A stretch of 64,000 nt of DNA, taken from the NCBI GenBank assembly GCA_014338405.1, contig JTDE01000181.1:106875-170874 (forward strand). Direction: 5' to 3'. Numbering within the stretch: the stretch's first letter is position 1; the number at the start of each line of letters is the position of its first letter. Positions 21,696-35,900 of this stretch are shown here, in pieces. Source of the stretch: Paragonimus skrjabini miyazakii (Eukaryota; Platyhelminthes; Trematoda; Plagiorchiida; Troglotrematidae). A model generated the notes under the pieces. It was given only the letters and a program-made list of their open reading frames with translations. It was not told the DNA's origin and made no database searches. The translations under genes and the position numbers were made by a program.

Positions 21696-24600
21696 CACAT
21701 TAATATGTATGATTATTTTCCTTCGTTGACTATGAACATGTTTCTTTTCGGTCGTTCGCCAATATTCTAGTGTAGATACTCATAGTATTTTGCAGCTATC
21801 GCAGTTCCTAGATTGTTTGTACAATTTTACAGGGACTAAACTGCTTCCAACGACTAATTTCACACGAATCAGTCAATTTGCCTATCCGAGCACTTAACTC
21901 AACAGACATAAGGCACTTTATGCTCTCACAAACAACCATAAAACACAACGAGCTAAATGCTTGCGTGAATGTGTTGCGTGCACGGAGTGTTGTTTTTCAA
22001 AACAACCCTTCGCACCAATATCCAAAGATAATTGAATTTAGAAAATAGATGTCCTTGTGTTTGACCGAGTTGGCGCGCATGTTAGTCTGAGAAACAGGCA
22101 CTGATCTGTTGCATAATCCTTCACCGTAGTCCCCAACAGACTATAACATAGTGGGATATTTTTCAAAGAATGAATGACACGTGAATTGGAGTGAGTTGTT
22201 GACCAGTTTGCGGGGGTAAACTAGCTTTCACTTACTATTCAATAACTTCTGAATGTAATTCACGAAGACAACGTTAAAAGTGTAGTAGATTTTTACGACT
22301 GTGGACTGCTTCCAAATCGAAGTGACCCTGTTTCGGGTCTATAGGTATGTTGAATTGAAAACGATGGATCTAATGTGCCCTTTATTCAGTTAATAATTTG
22401 TTCATCCGGTTATGAGTGGTTAATAAACCAAAGGCTTAAAGCCAATTATACTAGTTCTTCCCAACTTATTGGCTTCTACTAAAGCGGTCTCACAAAAACG
22501 ATGAAATATCAACAGTTAAAAGAGAATAAGTTGACAGGTACATTTTTATAATGACTGTTAGTCTAAACTTATTAGGTGCGTTTCAAAAATTCTCCTTCAC
22601 GCATATCTCCGAATTCGTTGAAAGAACAGACCTACTTTATCTGATTTATGGTCACAGCATGATGCACTCTGTAATCCAAAAATCTTTTTGTAAACGGAGC
22701 GATAGTAATATAGGCGCTAGACTTATAGTACAAATGTTTCTCATAGAACTCGTGAGCAAGTTGCTAATAGAGATTCTCAAAGTTTCATCAGCGTTACTAT
22801 ACCTGTTAACATGGTTTATTGCTCGCGTTTGATGGGTACAAAGAAAGGGAAACCCTGTTAGGTCAATAAATTTTTACGAGTGGACAAATATCTTACCTGT
22901 TTTTGCTCGAAGAGCAGGCGTCCAGCTTAAATCGTGTGCTCTCCTGGGGAGGAGTATTGTGAGATTTTTTCCTCAGATGTGAAAACGCCTGTCACCCATA
23001 AGGAGTGTTGTATTTGGGACACTTCAAAATCTTCTAATCTCATCAATCAACTCAACTGATCACTATCATTGAGGTCGGTTGCCTCAACCGTACCGAGATG
23101 TTCTGATCTTGTGCTCACAGTTGAGGGGAAGGGAGTGATAGCTGTTTTATATCCAAAAAGATCAAGCGTAGCGATAGTTATTCACGCTAGGTTGTGGTTG
23201 AAATTTTCAATAAGGCTAGCGTGAGTCCGACAGAACCATGACGTACACGCATTAAACTCTGGGGAACTGCGTCGCATACTACAGTCCTGAGGACAGCGTG
23301 CACTTCGAATAGAGTGACAGTTGAGTTAGGTAGTTCTTCCCGAAGTGCTTTCTCGAAAGAAAACAATACGATCGTCTTTCATTGCTGCGAAATCTGTGAA
23401 TTCAATGGGGTTCCGTCAATGTTATCGTCTTTTGCTAGCATCTTTCAGGTTGTTAAGCATATGAGTGGCGTATCCATCATTTTCATCAACACTGTAATTC
23501 GTGCAACGCTCCACATGCCAATATTATACAATGTTCTCCGTTCTACCCTCAGTACTAAGGAGAAATTAGCGTGAATTGGTGTTCCCTTGTCACCCGTTTA
23601 AAAAGGAAATTATATATTCCCTCCCAAAGGAGAAGTTAGGCGCAATTGATCGTTATTGCCAAATAAACCATTCTTTGCTAGATTAAACCTGGAAGACAAA
23701 TTAGACAGACAAGAGATCTACAATCACACGCGAATCAGATTCAGTATTAGGCGACCTCGAGAAACGAACGATTTACTGAACAGGTTCATGGCTCATACTA
23801 CGAGAATTACTGTCACATCTTTGAAAGAAAAAGTGCCATTTGTATGTTTACTATAAGAGTTCTCAACTTTCTTCATGAAACTCCGACAAATCGGAATTCA
23901 CAACACACATCAGTTCAAGAAAATACCTGGAGAATTGCGTCCAGAAAGACAACTACACAGGATGTTACTAGTAAAGCAGTGAACTGTCTTTTCGTTTATT
24001 TGATCACAATCGGTTAACTCAAATTACCAATTATCTAGTTAATTTTGATTCTGTTTATTGCTGACAAACGTATCTATGCCAAACATGTGATTTCGTTTAT
24101 TGATTATGCTTGAAGATTGTGACTGTAGACGAACCCCTGAACAGCGACTAGTTGACCACGCGGTTCATTGTTATTGCACAAAGTTCTGGTGTATTTCAAG
24201 GGATTTCAGCACGAATTCCATTGGTTTGGAAGTTAAAAGTCGTAACTAATTTCCTAACCGATCGACTTCGATGAAGAAATGGTGATGGCTGGCGTTAACC
24301 CGTGTTGTAGTCATGACATTCCATTTCAGTGAGAGGTAACTTTGTTCATATGCGGTAAAGTGAATTTTCGACCCAAACATACACGTACGTGCATAAGAGG
24401 TAAGAAAAGAAATACATGACTATGATCTGAGTTCATTTTACTGAATTTGCTGTTAGTCATCTATTCAGAAAAATGCCCAGAAGTGTCGAAACCACCAAAT
24501 CACTGATGACACTCGTATACACATAGTGAGGTCTTCTGAACAACGTCGGGATTAGCGAACTTTGGCTAAAATGAATGAAGTCAGATAGAAAAACCACCTA

Positions 24601-25359
24601 CGGTTGCTGTGATGATTGTTTGATGGGTGGATATGTCAACAAATTTGAAACCCACCTTGCGTAGTTAACTGGCTTTGTTCTCCTACAGGTTCATGTTAGA
24701 AATTTTTTAATGTTTGACGTGGACCAACAAGGTTTCACCTAACCTTCTTCGGTGTCGTTTCTACATAGCACTATCACGCATGCAGACAAGCCCCCAAGTA
24801 ATTTTGATCTACCCCAATCGTCCGTCACTAAATAGATCAAGATATTTCAAAAATATCGGCATCAAAAGTAGGTCCTGCCGTGTGCAAATGAACGACAATA
24901 GAAAACATTTAATTCCCTTCATAAATTTAAACATAGCGTTAATAAGACGGACACTGGTAAATACTAGCATTTCGCATTGCTTCTTCAATACCAAACTCCA
25001 TTAACCAGAACTATATATAACATTGGTAGAGTGAGGATGAAGAGACAGAACAGTAAGTTGAGTGGAAGATAGCGCAAAACTAGTAGGTCTCCTTTGGAAT
25101 ACAAAAGCCGGAAAGCAGTATAATTTGTAGTAAAATGCTTTTACTTTTCCATTCACTACCGGATACACCCATTTTGTCGTTTGTCGAACTGTTGGTCGGT
25201 TAGTCTAAAAAGCCCTTATCCGAGACACGATGCTCTGATCTGCTGAGTAATTCCCAAATCACTGTTCAATTGGCCTGTCTTTGTACCGTTTACTGCCGTT
25301 CAACGATATACCAAATTTTCACACTCGTAATTAGTAAGCTGGTCTCAAGCCAAATGAAC
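21696..25359. other. Unassigned DNA
   Basis: No gene recognised. A 93-codon plus frame at 22551-22832, an 86-codon plus frame at 23314-23574 and a 96-codon plus frame at 24714-25004 are each within chance length and show no domain. Confidence 0.45.
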
Positions 25360-25483
25360 ATTAATACAATCGCTCATTTAGAAGAGACACAATTACGACA
25401 TATCTGGGCTTCGGCTGGAAGAGAACCAGAGACAGAAACAGCATGCCCAAACGTGGCAAGCGCTCTATACGCTTAACTACGAG
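25360..25483 (-). mobile_element. SINE-T copy 3, tRNA-derived SINE
   Basis: On the minus strand: A box TAGTTAAGCGTA (complement of 25467-25478), then GAGCGCTTGCCACGTTTGGG and CATGCTGTTTCTGTC, a decayed B box GGTTCTCTTCC (complement of 25417-25427), then a tail with TGTCTCTTCTAAATGA. The core GTTTGGGCATGCTGTTTCTG is nearly the same in copies 1, 4 and 5. The 68-codon plus frame at 25270-25476 is a shadow. Confidence 0.75.
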
Positions 25484-25934
25484 ATAATACATTCGACTAT
25501 TTACCGCTAATTTCCACGTCCGCGTTTTAAACTTAATCATCAACAGTGGTTCCTGAGACAGAAGGATTTGAGGATGTTAAAGGTATCCGTGGATTTCGTG
25601 GCCCAAGTTGACAGTTTAGGTGTTCAGCTGTTTGCCGAAGAATATACACGCCTGGGAAAAACGATTCCACCAAGCACTGTTGGTTAAACCTGTCATCGTA
25701 TCAGAGCAAAATTGTGATCCAATAGGATGCTGTTCATTCGGTGTGTAGTAGTAGAAGTCAGTCACTTCTAGACAACTCTTCTACTTACAAGTTTTGAAAG
25801 GGTTTTTCTGATACACTCTGATCACTATTCATATATAACTGCGGCTTTCATGTTAAGCTAAAGTAGGTGAGAGGTCACTGTAGAAAATGAGTGTTAAAAG
25901 TGGCTTTAATTCTCCTAGAGTTACGCAGTAATGC

Positions 25935-27125
25935 TTATCCGAACCACAACCGAAGGCGGGACTCCAGCCTTAATCTCAGAAAACAGTTTTGTTCATCACC
26001 CAGAATTTCTCACAATCAGGTATTCAAATACGCGTTCTTGCCCAAACAAAAAACCGGGTGAACACTATGGATTCCATTCGGTCCGCCTATGGCCGTTCAC
26101 GCTCAACCTTGGATGCGCTCGCCCGCCCAGTTCGGTCCATTCTGTTATCACTTGATGAAAAGTCGAGTAGTTTACACAAGTTTCCTCGACTACAGCGAGG
26201 CTTTCGGAAGCATTGACAGAGTAACGCTACTTAAGTTCTCAGGGAGTTCGGAATCCAAATTTCAACCATCGAGCTTCTATGCGATTACTTCACAAACCGA
26301 GGCCAAGTTACCTATTTCGGTGGTCAAGCCTCATCGTCAATCACCACTCCGGTACTCTACAAGGCGCAGCTCTGTCCCCTATTTTGTCTTTGCTTTATAC
26401 ACACATTTGTATTTGAATATGCAAATAATGTGGTATTGGTATTTCTTCTCCCACCCTGCTGGACAGTTTATTCGAGCAAGCAAGTAGACGTGGGTTTGTC
26501 TCTTAATACATCCAGCCATGGTGACATTCTGTTTTCGCTCACAGAGAGTAATCAACATGAGAAACCCTCTAATGCCTGCTGCGATCTACGTAAATAATGA
26601 ATCTTTATCCCAGTTGTTCACTGTTAGATATCTGGGGATTAATATGGGTTAAAAACCAACGTAGTCACTTCATGTTATTAATGTCTTCATCAAAGTCCAA
26701 GGGTTTTCCTTATACATTCGACGTTTAATTTCTCCCTCCATTCTCCAACACTTAGTTGGTCGTCTCGTTATGAATTGCGTGCTCTCATACTGGATGTATT
26801 GTTCACATGTTCTTCTTCCCATTTTACTGTCAAAAGATTTCTCACTTTTTGCCAGATCCCCAAAACAACTTTCCCGTTGCAGTGGCATCCCCCGTAAACA
26901 CCGTTAATTTTAGTGACAATCATCATATCAAAATGTGAGAACAATTTTCCAGAAAAAAACCTGTCGCGAACAGTCCAGTACCTCTGTTCGGACATCTCCA
27001 ATTACGTTTCCACATCGGACACTAAATCCTCGTACAAACATTTACGCGCACGTGCCCGGTCTTATTATCCTTCCGTTATTTCCTAGTTAGCGCGCTTTCT
27101 ATATAAACTCAACATTCTCATTCCT
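25935..27125 (+). pseudogene. LINE reverse transcriptase remnant (CR1/Jockey-type)
   Basis: RT motifs appear in order across three frames. RSTLDALARPVRSILLSLDE (about 26099-26160) is the GRST motif. YTSFLDYSEAFGSIDR (26171-26220) is motif A with its catalytic aspartate. Then a TPV-TLQGAALSPILF-like block around 26350-26395, and EYANNVVLVF at about 26415-26445, where both aspartates of the YADD box read N. Next come NTS and the VRYLGI motif at about 26610-26640, then a thumb-like region to about 27110 (SPSILQHLVGRL, PKQLSRCSGIPRK). No endonuclease is recognisable upstream, so the copy is 5'-truncated. Minus-strand frames at 26670-27001 are shadows. The clade is judged only from motif spacing. 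Confidence 0.75.
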
Positions 27126-29289
27126 GAATTTGCCTCAAAATTGAATCAGCAGATATGTTTCACAAGCGATCATGTCTTCGTCCTTGAGTTTGTAGTGGTC
27201 AGGACTAGTTACTGAATAGACTAGGTAAATTCGAGCGTACCTCACTAGGCTATCGATGATAACAAAATGAACGAATGGGACAAAATAGTTACAAAGTTCC
27301 AACAAGCTATGGTAATTAAAAAGGTTTGACTCACAGGAAAGTGTTCACAAGTGTTCGAGATGACCACCACAATATTCCAAATTACCAGTATCCGGAAGTG
27401 AGGGATATCACAGGGTTGCCGTGGACTGATGAAGCGCGATCAGGGATGCGACGATGTTCGTAGTACAACGGAGCTAAAAAAATGGATGATAGATCCGTGT
27501 AGTATCGTCAAACGATTGCGCAACAGAGAGAAGAGCAGACTGACGTGCACAAAATTTGTATTGAATTGCAAGGTCACTTTTTATCAATTTCAACAAAATG
27601 CAAGGGTGATACAAAAGGGTGTTGTACAAAAATGAAACATCGTTTGCAAACAAAAATAAGCAAATCTCTACAAGTTTCACAGTTGTACTAATAATTTTGT
27701 TACCTAAGCACATATTTAACTATTCTTTATTTGTTGAAGATGTGCGTATGTAAAAAAAACTGGAAATTCACCGTCCCAGTGCATAGAGCACTTTATTGAC
27801 TTGACTGTCTTACACCGAAAGCACATCATTGAAAGGTCTACTAGAAGAAAAATGTATTTTAATGTAAATGATACTCGAATTACATAAGTCAAATCCCGGA
27901 ATACCTGTTAGTTGGCTGAGAGCATTGTTGTATTTTAAAGTCCCTTACTGAAGGCCAAACAAACTAAAGGTTATACTGTACGAAGCCGTCGTCGACGCAA
28001 TAAATTCTGGTTCTGCGAACGTCCACAACAATCACGACTTTGTCCTAGTCGATAGGGATATTGCTTGACACGAACAGGACGCATAAAAGGCGTGTCATAT
28101 ATAGCTGGGAACACTAACTGGTTCACGCCTGGCCGGGTTTTTGGTGGTTTTTAATTGGATGGCCAAGGGTGGTGTAGGATTGTACGCACCACTTTCGTGC
28201 GTGTGAACCACAAAGCCTGTAGAAGAAGTCTAAGTCCATAGTGATGAGCAGAACATGAAGAGTTAGGCGACTACATGGGAACCATTATGAATATCATAGG
28301 TACTTCCTAGTAATAAAACACAGTGCCTAACCCCAGAGAGAACTGAAAACGGATGGGGCTGGCTAGTTGCTTACAAGATTTGCGCTAGGCGGATCGTATT
28401 AGACGCTGAAACATCACTTTTCCTTTAACTTAGAATCCGAACGGTGACATCGCTCAATTTCATATTGTGCCTTCTAAACTTTTATCTCACATAGTGGAGT
28501 TTCAGTGAGCCGTGCAACTTCATGGAAGTCTTCGTACAACCCCAATGAGAACACAGGAGGCTTTTACGAAATGCGCTTTTCACGCATTATCTGATCTTCG
28601 CCAAGATTCTTTTATTATTAGTATTATATGATAAATAGATCATCGAAGGGATGAGGGAAAGATTTGACAAATCCACATTGATTTTCACTGTTAGCACACA
28701 CCATAAACACAAAACTGAGCTGTTCAGCTGATGGAGCCTCTCATCCTCAGATGGATTTGGAAACTTGAATATGTCAAGTACCGTCCGAAAAATGAAACAG
28801 TTCGGACAAATTTAGTTGCTTTAAGTAGGCTGTTTAGGGGTGTTAGATGATTCATCTATCTGGCTAGGGTTCTTTCGCTACCGAATACCATAGTTAGCAT
28901 GACAAATATAAAGATACTGAAAGTAAGTAGTATATCCAGTAGCCATTTGTTCTTCAAACTGGATGAAGGGTTACAAAGTGTATAATGCATCTGGAAGTAT
29001 AGAGTACAGTTAGCCCATCCCTGTGAAGGGTGCAAGTGGATTTTAGGCTTTTTCTGTATTTCACGAGCTGATGCCTTATATGACCCACGGTTATATTGAA
29101 CGTGTCATGGAAAAGACTACGACCTTTGGGGATTTCAAATGATCTTCTGGCGCCCGTATTGAAGATGAAGATAACAGCTGGTAACCACGACTGACAGTGA
29201 GTCACGTCAGCCTCTCGTACGGTACCAATTAATGTGATTAATTTAGACAATACTCTCCCGACATCATCTTTTTTAAAGTACCGTCAAAA
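27126..29289. other. Unassigned DNA
   Basis: No gene recognised. A 98-codon minus frame at 28954-29250 has no domain I can name. The stretch 28000-28200 is more GC-rich than its surroundings and could be an unrecognised repeat. Confidence 0.4.
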
Positions 29290-29935
29290 AAAATTATGGA
29301 CCTGGAGATTTCAAGTATTTTAAAATTACTTCGGCCTCCGACGAAGGATCGCCGTAAACGTCAAAGCCGAACTCACTATCATCGCTAGCCACAGACAAAT
29401 TAGCCGGGTTAGACCAAGTGACTTGCTTCTCAAAGTACTCAGCTAATTTGCATTTCTGCAACAAGCTGTGAGTTAGTAATCGAACTTTTTTGAATATAGT
29501 CTCAACAACTTTGCACTGATGGTCAGTGAACTTATGAATCTCTGCTCAACAATCCTCTGACAAAAACGTTCCCTCAGTTTCGTAGCTCGTCCCGAAAAGT
29601 AATTCTGGAGATCTCTGCGCAGTATCTTTGTGAGTTTCACTTCAGGGCGATTATTGTCCTGGTCGGTCTGGAAGTGAATAATCTGACGCTTGTTCAAAAA
29701 CTCCGTATTATCGGCAATACTCTATTTCTGTCCTTTTAGCAGTGCTATTTCGAAACGAACATTTTCGCAAATGGTTTGCGTAATTGTTGAGATTTCCGCT
29801 CAGCGCTAGTTTGAGTCACTCCGCCGCTATGCCCTTGGAAGTTTGACTGGCTGTTGATGGTTTCGTACGGTCCCATTATTACACTTTTAATCAAAACTCT
29901 GAGTTTTCGGGAAGATAGTCTTAGGGCAAACAACA
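29290..29935 (-). pseudogene. Decayed coding-like stretch of unknown identity
   Basis: Three minus-strand open segments follow one another with frame changes: 29933-29745 (62 codons), 29697-29473 (74 codons) and about 29544-29294 (about 82 codons, no start codon). The last holds KLAEYFEKQVTWSNPANLSV and DDSEFGFDVYGDPSSEAEV and ends in TAA at 29294-29296. The composition is charged and protein-like (K, R, E, D), unlike the hydrophobic random frames elsewhere. I do not recognise a domain. It may be a retroelement gag-like gene or a cellular pseudogene, or three chance frames lying side by side. Confidence 0.3.
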
Positions 29936-32900
29936 GAATGACTTGTCATCAATATCACTATAGCCTAAATAAATGTATTTAGTCTAAAATGTGGATGTAA
30001 AAGCACTTCCGGTTACTGATAACAATATGGATCTTTTCCTTCCATTGACAGGTTACATCACACCGTTTTCATATTGCTGACTATCAGCATTTTGTTTCAA
30101 CCGGAATTTCGATATTCGTTACCCATGATGTTATCACGTTTACAGCATCCTGTCATCATTGCTACTGTGCCTCGCCCAGACACCAAACAAACAAACAAAC
30201 CGCTTCACCATAGTATAAGATCAAGTTTTACGTTACTGTTACCACTAGGCACAGTGCCGCCCAAGTTTTAGCCTATCTCTCGTAGTCAACGAAAGGATCA
30301 GAGCAAGAATTCTTGACAGTACTTTAACTAGTCTGTTAGTGTATAATTAAATATTGCAAATGAATTGCATCCTTCTGCTTTTTTATAAACGTACGCTGAT
30401 CGAGACATCAAGACTAACGGCGTATGAGAGCTCAATCTTTGGAACGGAAGTTATCAAGTTTTGCCTTGCCTTACAGTTCACTTCAACTTCTACCACAAAT
30501 GGGCCGTGAGATCCAGACGCAGTGACAACGGTGACCTTGATAATGACCTGCTGATCCACCATGCATCCAGGACTACGTTCGTATATGACCGCGTTTTGAA
30601 CGCAAATTACACTCCCTATTCTGGACTCGAAAATGTGCTCGTTAGAAAAGCTTCAGGAAAGTGCAGGCGGTTATAACATGCCCTGGTTGTTACAGAATAA
30701 AACTGCCAACAGAGGTGAAGAAAATAAGAGGGGAGGAACTAATACGTCTAAAAAACTAACAGACCGTTTATCCTATTATAGCAGCTCATCTTGGGAGAAT
30801 CCACCGATAAAATTCGGCCATGAAGCGGCATGGTCTAGCCGTGTCTACTTGAGACTGAAATGATTGTCTGCCACACACCCCCAAAGAATATCAGTTTGTT
30901 GAAATCGAAATCACATGTCGTCCTTTTTATGCGCCACATTTGGACTTCACGTCACGTGACTGTAATTGCACCGAAGCATCATAGGAACGACAGTTTGAGA
31001 GTTGGACACTCGCGGGTCGGACTAGAGATGTCATAATGGTTATTTCTATATCCATCATTATTAACTCAATGGGAATAACTGTCTTTCACGTAGCCTTTTA
31101 GTTTATCAGAAATATTACTCTCAGTTGCTTATCCACGAAATTGTTTACTCCGTAGTATCGTGGAACAAACATCTGTGATAGGCCGAGCACTAATACAGTT
31201 TTAGGATCGAGCGTATTCATGTTTGGTCGTTATGTGGAAACGGTGTGAAAATTACGAACAGAAATCTCATCACGTTCATTTTTATACAAAATTCTGGTGA
31301 TTTGTTTTTCAGTTAAGGAAACGATTAGCAGTTGTCTAAAGACCTTCCTGTCCTGTCAAACAGAAGTGACTGATTAGCTTTCCATTTATTGTCTTCAGTT
31401 TCAATTATTTTTGTACCCACTTCCTCTCAGTGGTTTTGTCTTATGCAATTGCTTTGGATGAGCACACAAATTAACCTAATCCGTTTATTGCCTGCTGAGG
31501 CCTGTTGCATCTGCTGGAGCGATGCAAATCAACAACAACCTCAGGGCAAACAACAACCTGCCAATTGCAGCGTGTATTTAACAGTTCGATATACAGAACC
31601 AACCTATCAATAGACACTTTGTCAGAAGTACCAAAATTCCAATAGATCTCCTGGTTATTTCGTTTGTTTGAAGTTTTCCCAAAATATAGGATATATGGAC
31701 GCTGATTTTCAAGCAATACCATCGTCATTGGTAATGAATCGACAACATCTGCTACACAGACCACGTACACTGGTAAGGATATTTTTCCTTAATTCACAAA
31801 ACAAAGCTCTTTAATGTGAGATTGACAATGGCCGATTGTAGTCAACCTGCAATCCTAACGGGAGTTTCCAAATCTAGATGACTGGGGCCGCTGTTGGTTC
31901 TGAAGTGTTACCCCCCAAATGAAGTCAGTAGGACTATTCTAGTTTCAAGCCTACGCATATTTTTACTGTAAATTTTAACCATTCACTGAGCATCACACAC
32001 AATCAGCATTTGCATTTCCATAGAATTGTCAGCCAGCCTTTTCCGTTAAGAAGCTCAGTAATGGAAGTTTTGCTCTCATTCTAGCATAGCGACCCTGCAT
32101 ATCAATGTCATGATCACGAAAGGATCTGCGATCACGCCTGTATAAGGCAACCGCGTTATCCACTCTGTTACTCATCTCATATTATTCATGGTCTGTATAT
32201 CAGGTGCAAACGCTCAGCCAGGTTTTGCTTGTGAGTGCTGCTCAAATTGATCGGTCGCTTCATGAAAAGACAGCAACTGTCTTCTAAATTCCAGTCGCCC
32301 AGCCCAAGATTAGGACTCCTCTTCCATTTAAAAGTACAAGAACAATGTTCGAGTCTAGTGCACCTCCTCAAAGAGATCTAGCTGAAAAGTCTATGGAATT
32401 GTGAACGCTGTGGTCACTTGTGTGGCGTTTAGTTTACACGAACCAATACCCAATAACCAATAATCAAGCCCTCTGCCAAATCTAGCTTTTCTGTTGCTTA
32501 CGCATTTTTCGTAAGCTTAACGAACCGAATTGTCTTCAATCTCGTTTTAGCCGCTGCCGATTAATGCACTTAGTATCAATAATCAGACACTCCGTTCCGC
32601 TATCGAACTGTGATGAAAAACCACTATTGTCATCTGGCAAAATCGTTGGAATGTACCGAAAATTCGCTACCTTTTTGCCTGATTTTCAACCTGTTTGGGC
32701 GTACTGTTTTCAAGATAGCAAGAGTAAAGCTTACCCAATTGCTATTCTGGGTAGGGGTAGGATGCACACGTTGAGATGGTCAAATACGTCCGTAGCCTCA
32801 GCATCAGTCAATATTCTAATTACATTTTTGAACACTTCGATGAATAGTATTATTTAGAAAAAAAATCTATAAAATGGCTACTGAGAATGCTTCAAATCAC

Positions 32901-35900
32901 TGTGAAATTTCTGAGCAATTAAAATAATGCCGAATCTCCAACCACTTTACACGTCGCTGATGACCTCTAAACATGCGTGCTTTAATGCCAGACATAGGAG
33001 CGTATCATCATCGCATCTAAAGGCAAAATTGTCTGCATTTAGGCTACTTTAACCCTTTGAATACTATCATTTATTCATACCAGTTCGACTAAATATTGTT
33101 GTTTATGATCGTACAGTTGGCAGTTTGATCAAGGCGATGATTAGTAAGCAAGTCAACCGTTGGTTTCACAGTTCGTAAATGAACCTAAGCACAATTGCAT
33201 GCAAAATGGTCGCTACCCCTGTCCTGTGATCATAGAAAACCAGATGTGCGACAACTTTACCAAAGGGTTTACTAGACAAGATCGATATTGTTGCAGTTCC
33301 AGACATAACAGCGATTACGACTTCATCATGTCTGGGAAGAATGGGATGCTGTAAACAAATGGGCAGCTCCTGTCCACTTAATTCAACCCAAAGATCAAAA
33401 CTTTCAAATCTTGTGAATCTCCGTCCGCCTGGCTATCCTGATATTTTCTTCAGTTCACTGCAGATACAGCAAACGCTGAGTTGCAGGGCAGGTCCTCCAT
33501 CGGCATGCGCGCCACGTTAGTCCGTCAGTAAAGACTACATCTTCATAATATCCCCATAGCTAGGCTGTTCCTTGTTTGGACTCATCGACATATAGGCTTA
33601 ATGCGGATAGAACCGATAACCCTCCATGTTACAAACTGCACTTTTCTTTATTTTCACAAAGAAAACAAAACTAGTGCGCGCCAATCAGTTGTAGCATCGC
33701 TCACTTGATACAGTGTTATTGCGAAAGGTAATATTGGTCGAACCCCGAAAGCTGATGTATCTTCTACAAGCATTTGGTTGAGTGTCAGGATCTTAGAGCA
33801 CTGAAAACTGCACAATCATCGCAGAAACCTTAACCATAACCTAAAACAGAATTTCTTTTCAACTATATATTTGAAAAACATCGGTCAAGCTAGCTGTATG
33901 CCATTTACATGGAAGTCAGAAAAATACTGCAACTTTTTCAGTTGAAAAGTCAAAATAGTCCTGATCATTTTTTTCCTTTTGTTGTTTTTAAGCCGTTTTT
34001 AGATATAATTTTCAGTAAATTCAATAACTGTTTGATGTGAAGAGCCTGTGAATTAAGTCATGATTTTTTGGTTGACCAAGTTTGGTTTGGGTAGACTGTT
34101 GGATTGATGCTCTTATTTCGAAGTTTTCTTCTCGAATATTTTCATTTTAGAGAAGTTATTATAAATACAAAACTCAAGGTTAAACAAATAAGACAAGCGT
34201 CCAAAAAAAGTTATTTTAGAATCAGTCAAAAAATCAATCTCAAGATTAACCTCGTGCACAAGCACATTGTTATGATGCAGATTCTAACGGCACACTCCTG
34301 CCTTCTGTCACTAATTAGCGAGACCAGAAAAGCTTCCGGTATGCATATGTCAGTATACCTATAAGGCTATCTATCTCCGACAAAAGAAAACGAAATTTAG
34401 AAAAACTTCCTCGGTCGACCTCAGTGACTGTTTTTCTTCGGAAGTAGAGCACAAAGGTTTGATCGTTTTGGGTTTTGAGACTATAGCAAGGTCATGCGTG
34501 GGTATCCATACGTTATATACGGCTTGTAAGATGGTGAAACTTTTCTGTTTGATATCCAGCGGGTAACATTTAAGAGAACTGTGTTTTCATTGTACAAGGT
34601 GGCCCATCAAACGGTTATTTTTTAAGTTGAGGGTGACGCCGTACAACATTTTGATTGCAGGCGTTTTCAAATGCTAAATTGTTTCCGGTCATCCATCAAA
34701 GCCGCTTTGGCGGTGGTTTTAGTTTATTGATGACTTGCTAATTCCGGGCATCTCACGTCCAACCTTATCGACTTCGACTTTGAAATCCACAGTTGTCCGA
34801 TCAAGAGGAGTTTGGCTGTTGATGAAATTGTTAACTTTTTGAAACAACTGTAAACACTCAAACGCTGATCAAGGTTGTACAAACATTCATCATAGACCAA
34901 CGTTGCAGTAAACCCGATGAAGACGCGGTTGACGGATGGTCAAAAATAGTCTGTTGCCGCCATTTGACAGGCTCGGATTTAGCTAAGTTCGTTTGCGTGC
35001 ACATTACCAAAAATAAACTGAGTCCTGGAACTTCCTTGGCCTTTGTTTTGTATACTAACTATCAAATGAAGTAGGGTGGTCCGGAAGGAAGCGATGTTTG
35101 AAAATCACCGACGGGTCAGTATTGTTGTGCAAACGGTGTCTCGGAAAGGTCTAGACTAAAAAGTGTTGGCACTCAAAGAGAAATGTTAAAATTTATGTGG
35201 ACGCTTGTGTAATTTACAACTTTCGGTCAGACACACCTAGTATTTAAACTTAAATAACATTGTTCGGCTGAAGACCAAATAGTCACCCTTAGACAACTGT
35301 TCACGACATTCTTAAGGAAAGTTTTGTTTTCATTTCGTAATAAATGGGGAATGAAAGTATTACATAAAACATTCAAAAACTTCATTGTTTTTGATATTTT
35401 TCAAGTTTTTATGAGTTAAAATAGAGTTATATTCTAATGGATAATTAATCTTTTCAGAAAAGCATTTCAGCCAAAGACACCAGCGTCATCGTCTAAATAA
35501 GTCCGAATGCTATTTCCTACCATGTATTTCGGAGAATTTTGCTGTAGGACAAACAGTTGTTTCCTACAGATATTGTTCAGTATCTCAATAAACCTTAAAT
35601 TATACTTAATTTCACTGTAAACGTTTTGCGTCGCGTTATCCATATCTCAGATAACTCACAAATCATACTGTACGACAAATATGAAATGAAATCTACTCAG
35701 TCTTCCGATTCTACTTTATCCCGGACGGTTTGACAGGAACAGTAATATTATTGGCACCTGCGTGAGTGAAATTGAAAATCCTAAAACACTGGAACGATTT
35801 TCTTTGTTGTTCAGAGAGAAAGTATGTTGCAGCAGGTTACCACTTATTTTGCTCACATCAGTCAGAAATGAAAAATACCAAACAAAGGGAGACAGAGTGA

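Noticed and set aside
27424..27455. CTGATGAAGCGCGATCAGGG as a hammerhead
   Set aside because: No GAAA box at the right distance and stem I is not formed.
34480..35130. Possible DNA transposon remnant
   Set aside because: I tried to read transposase motifs on both strands and found none that held up.
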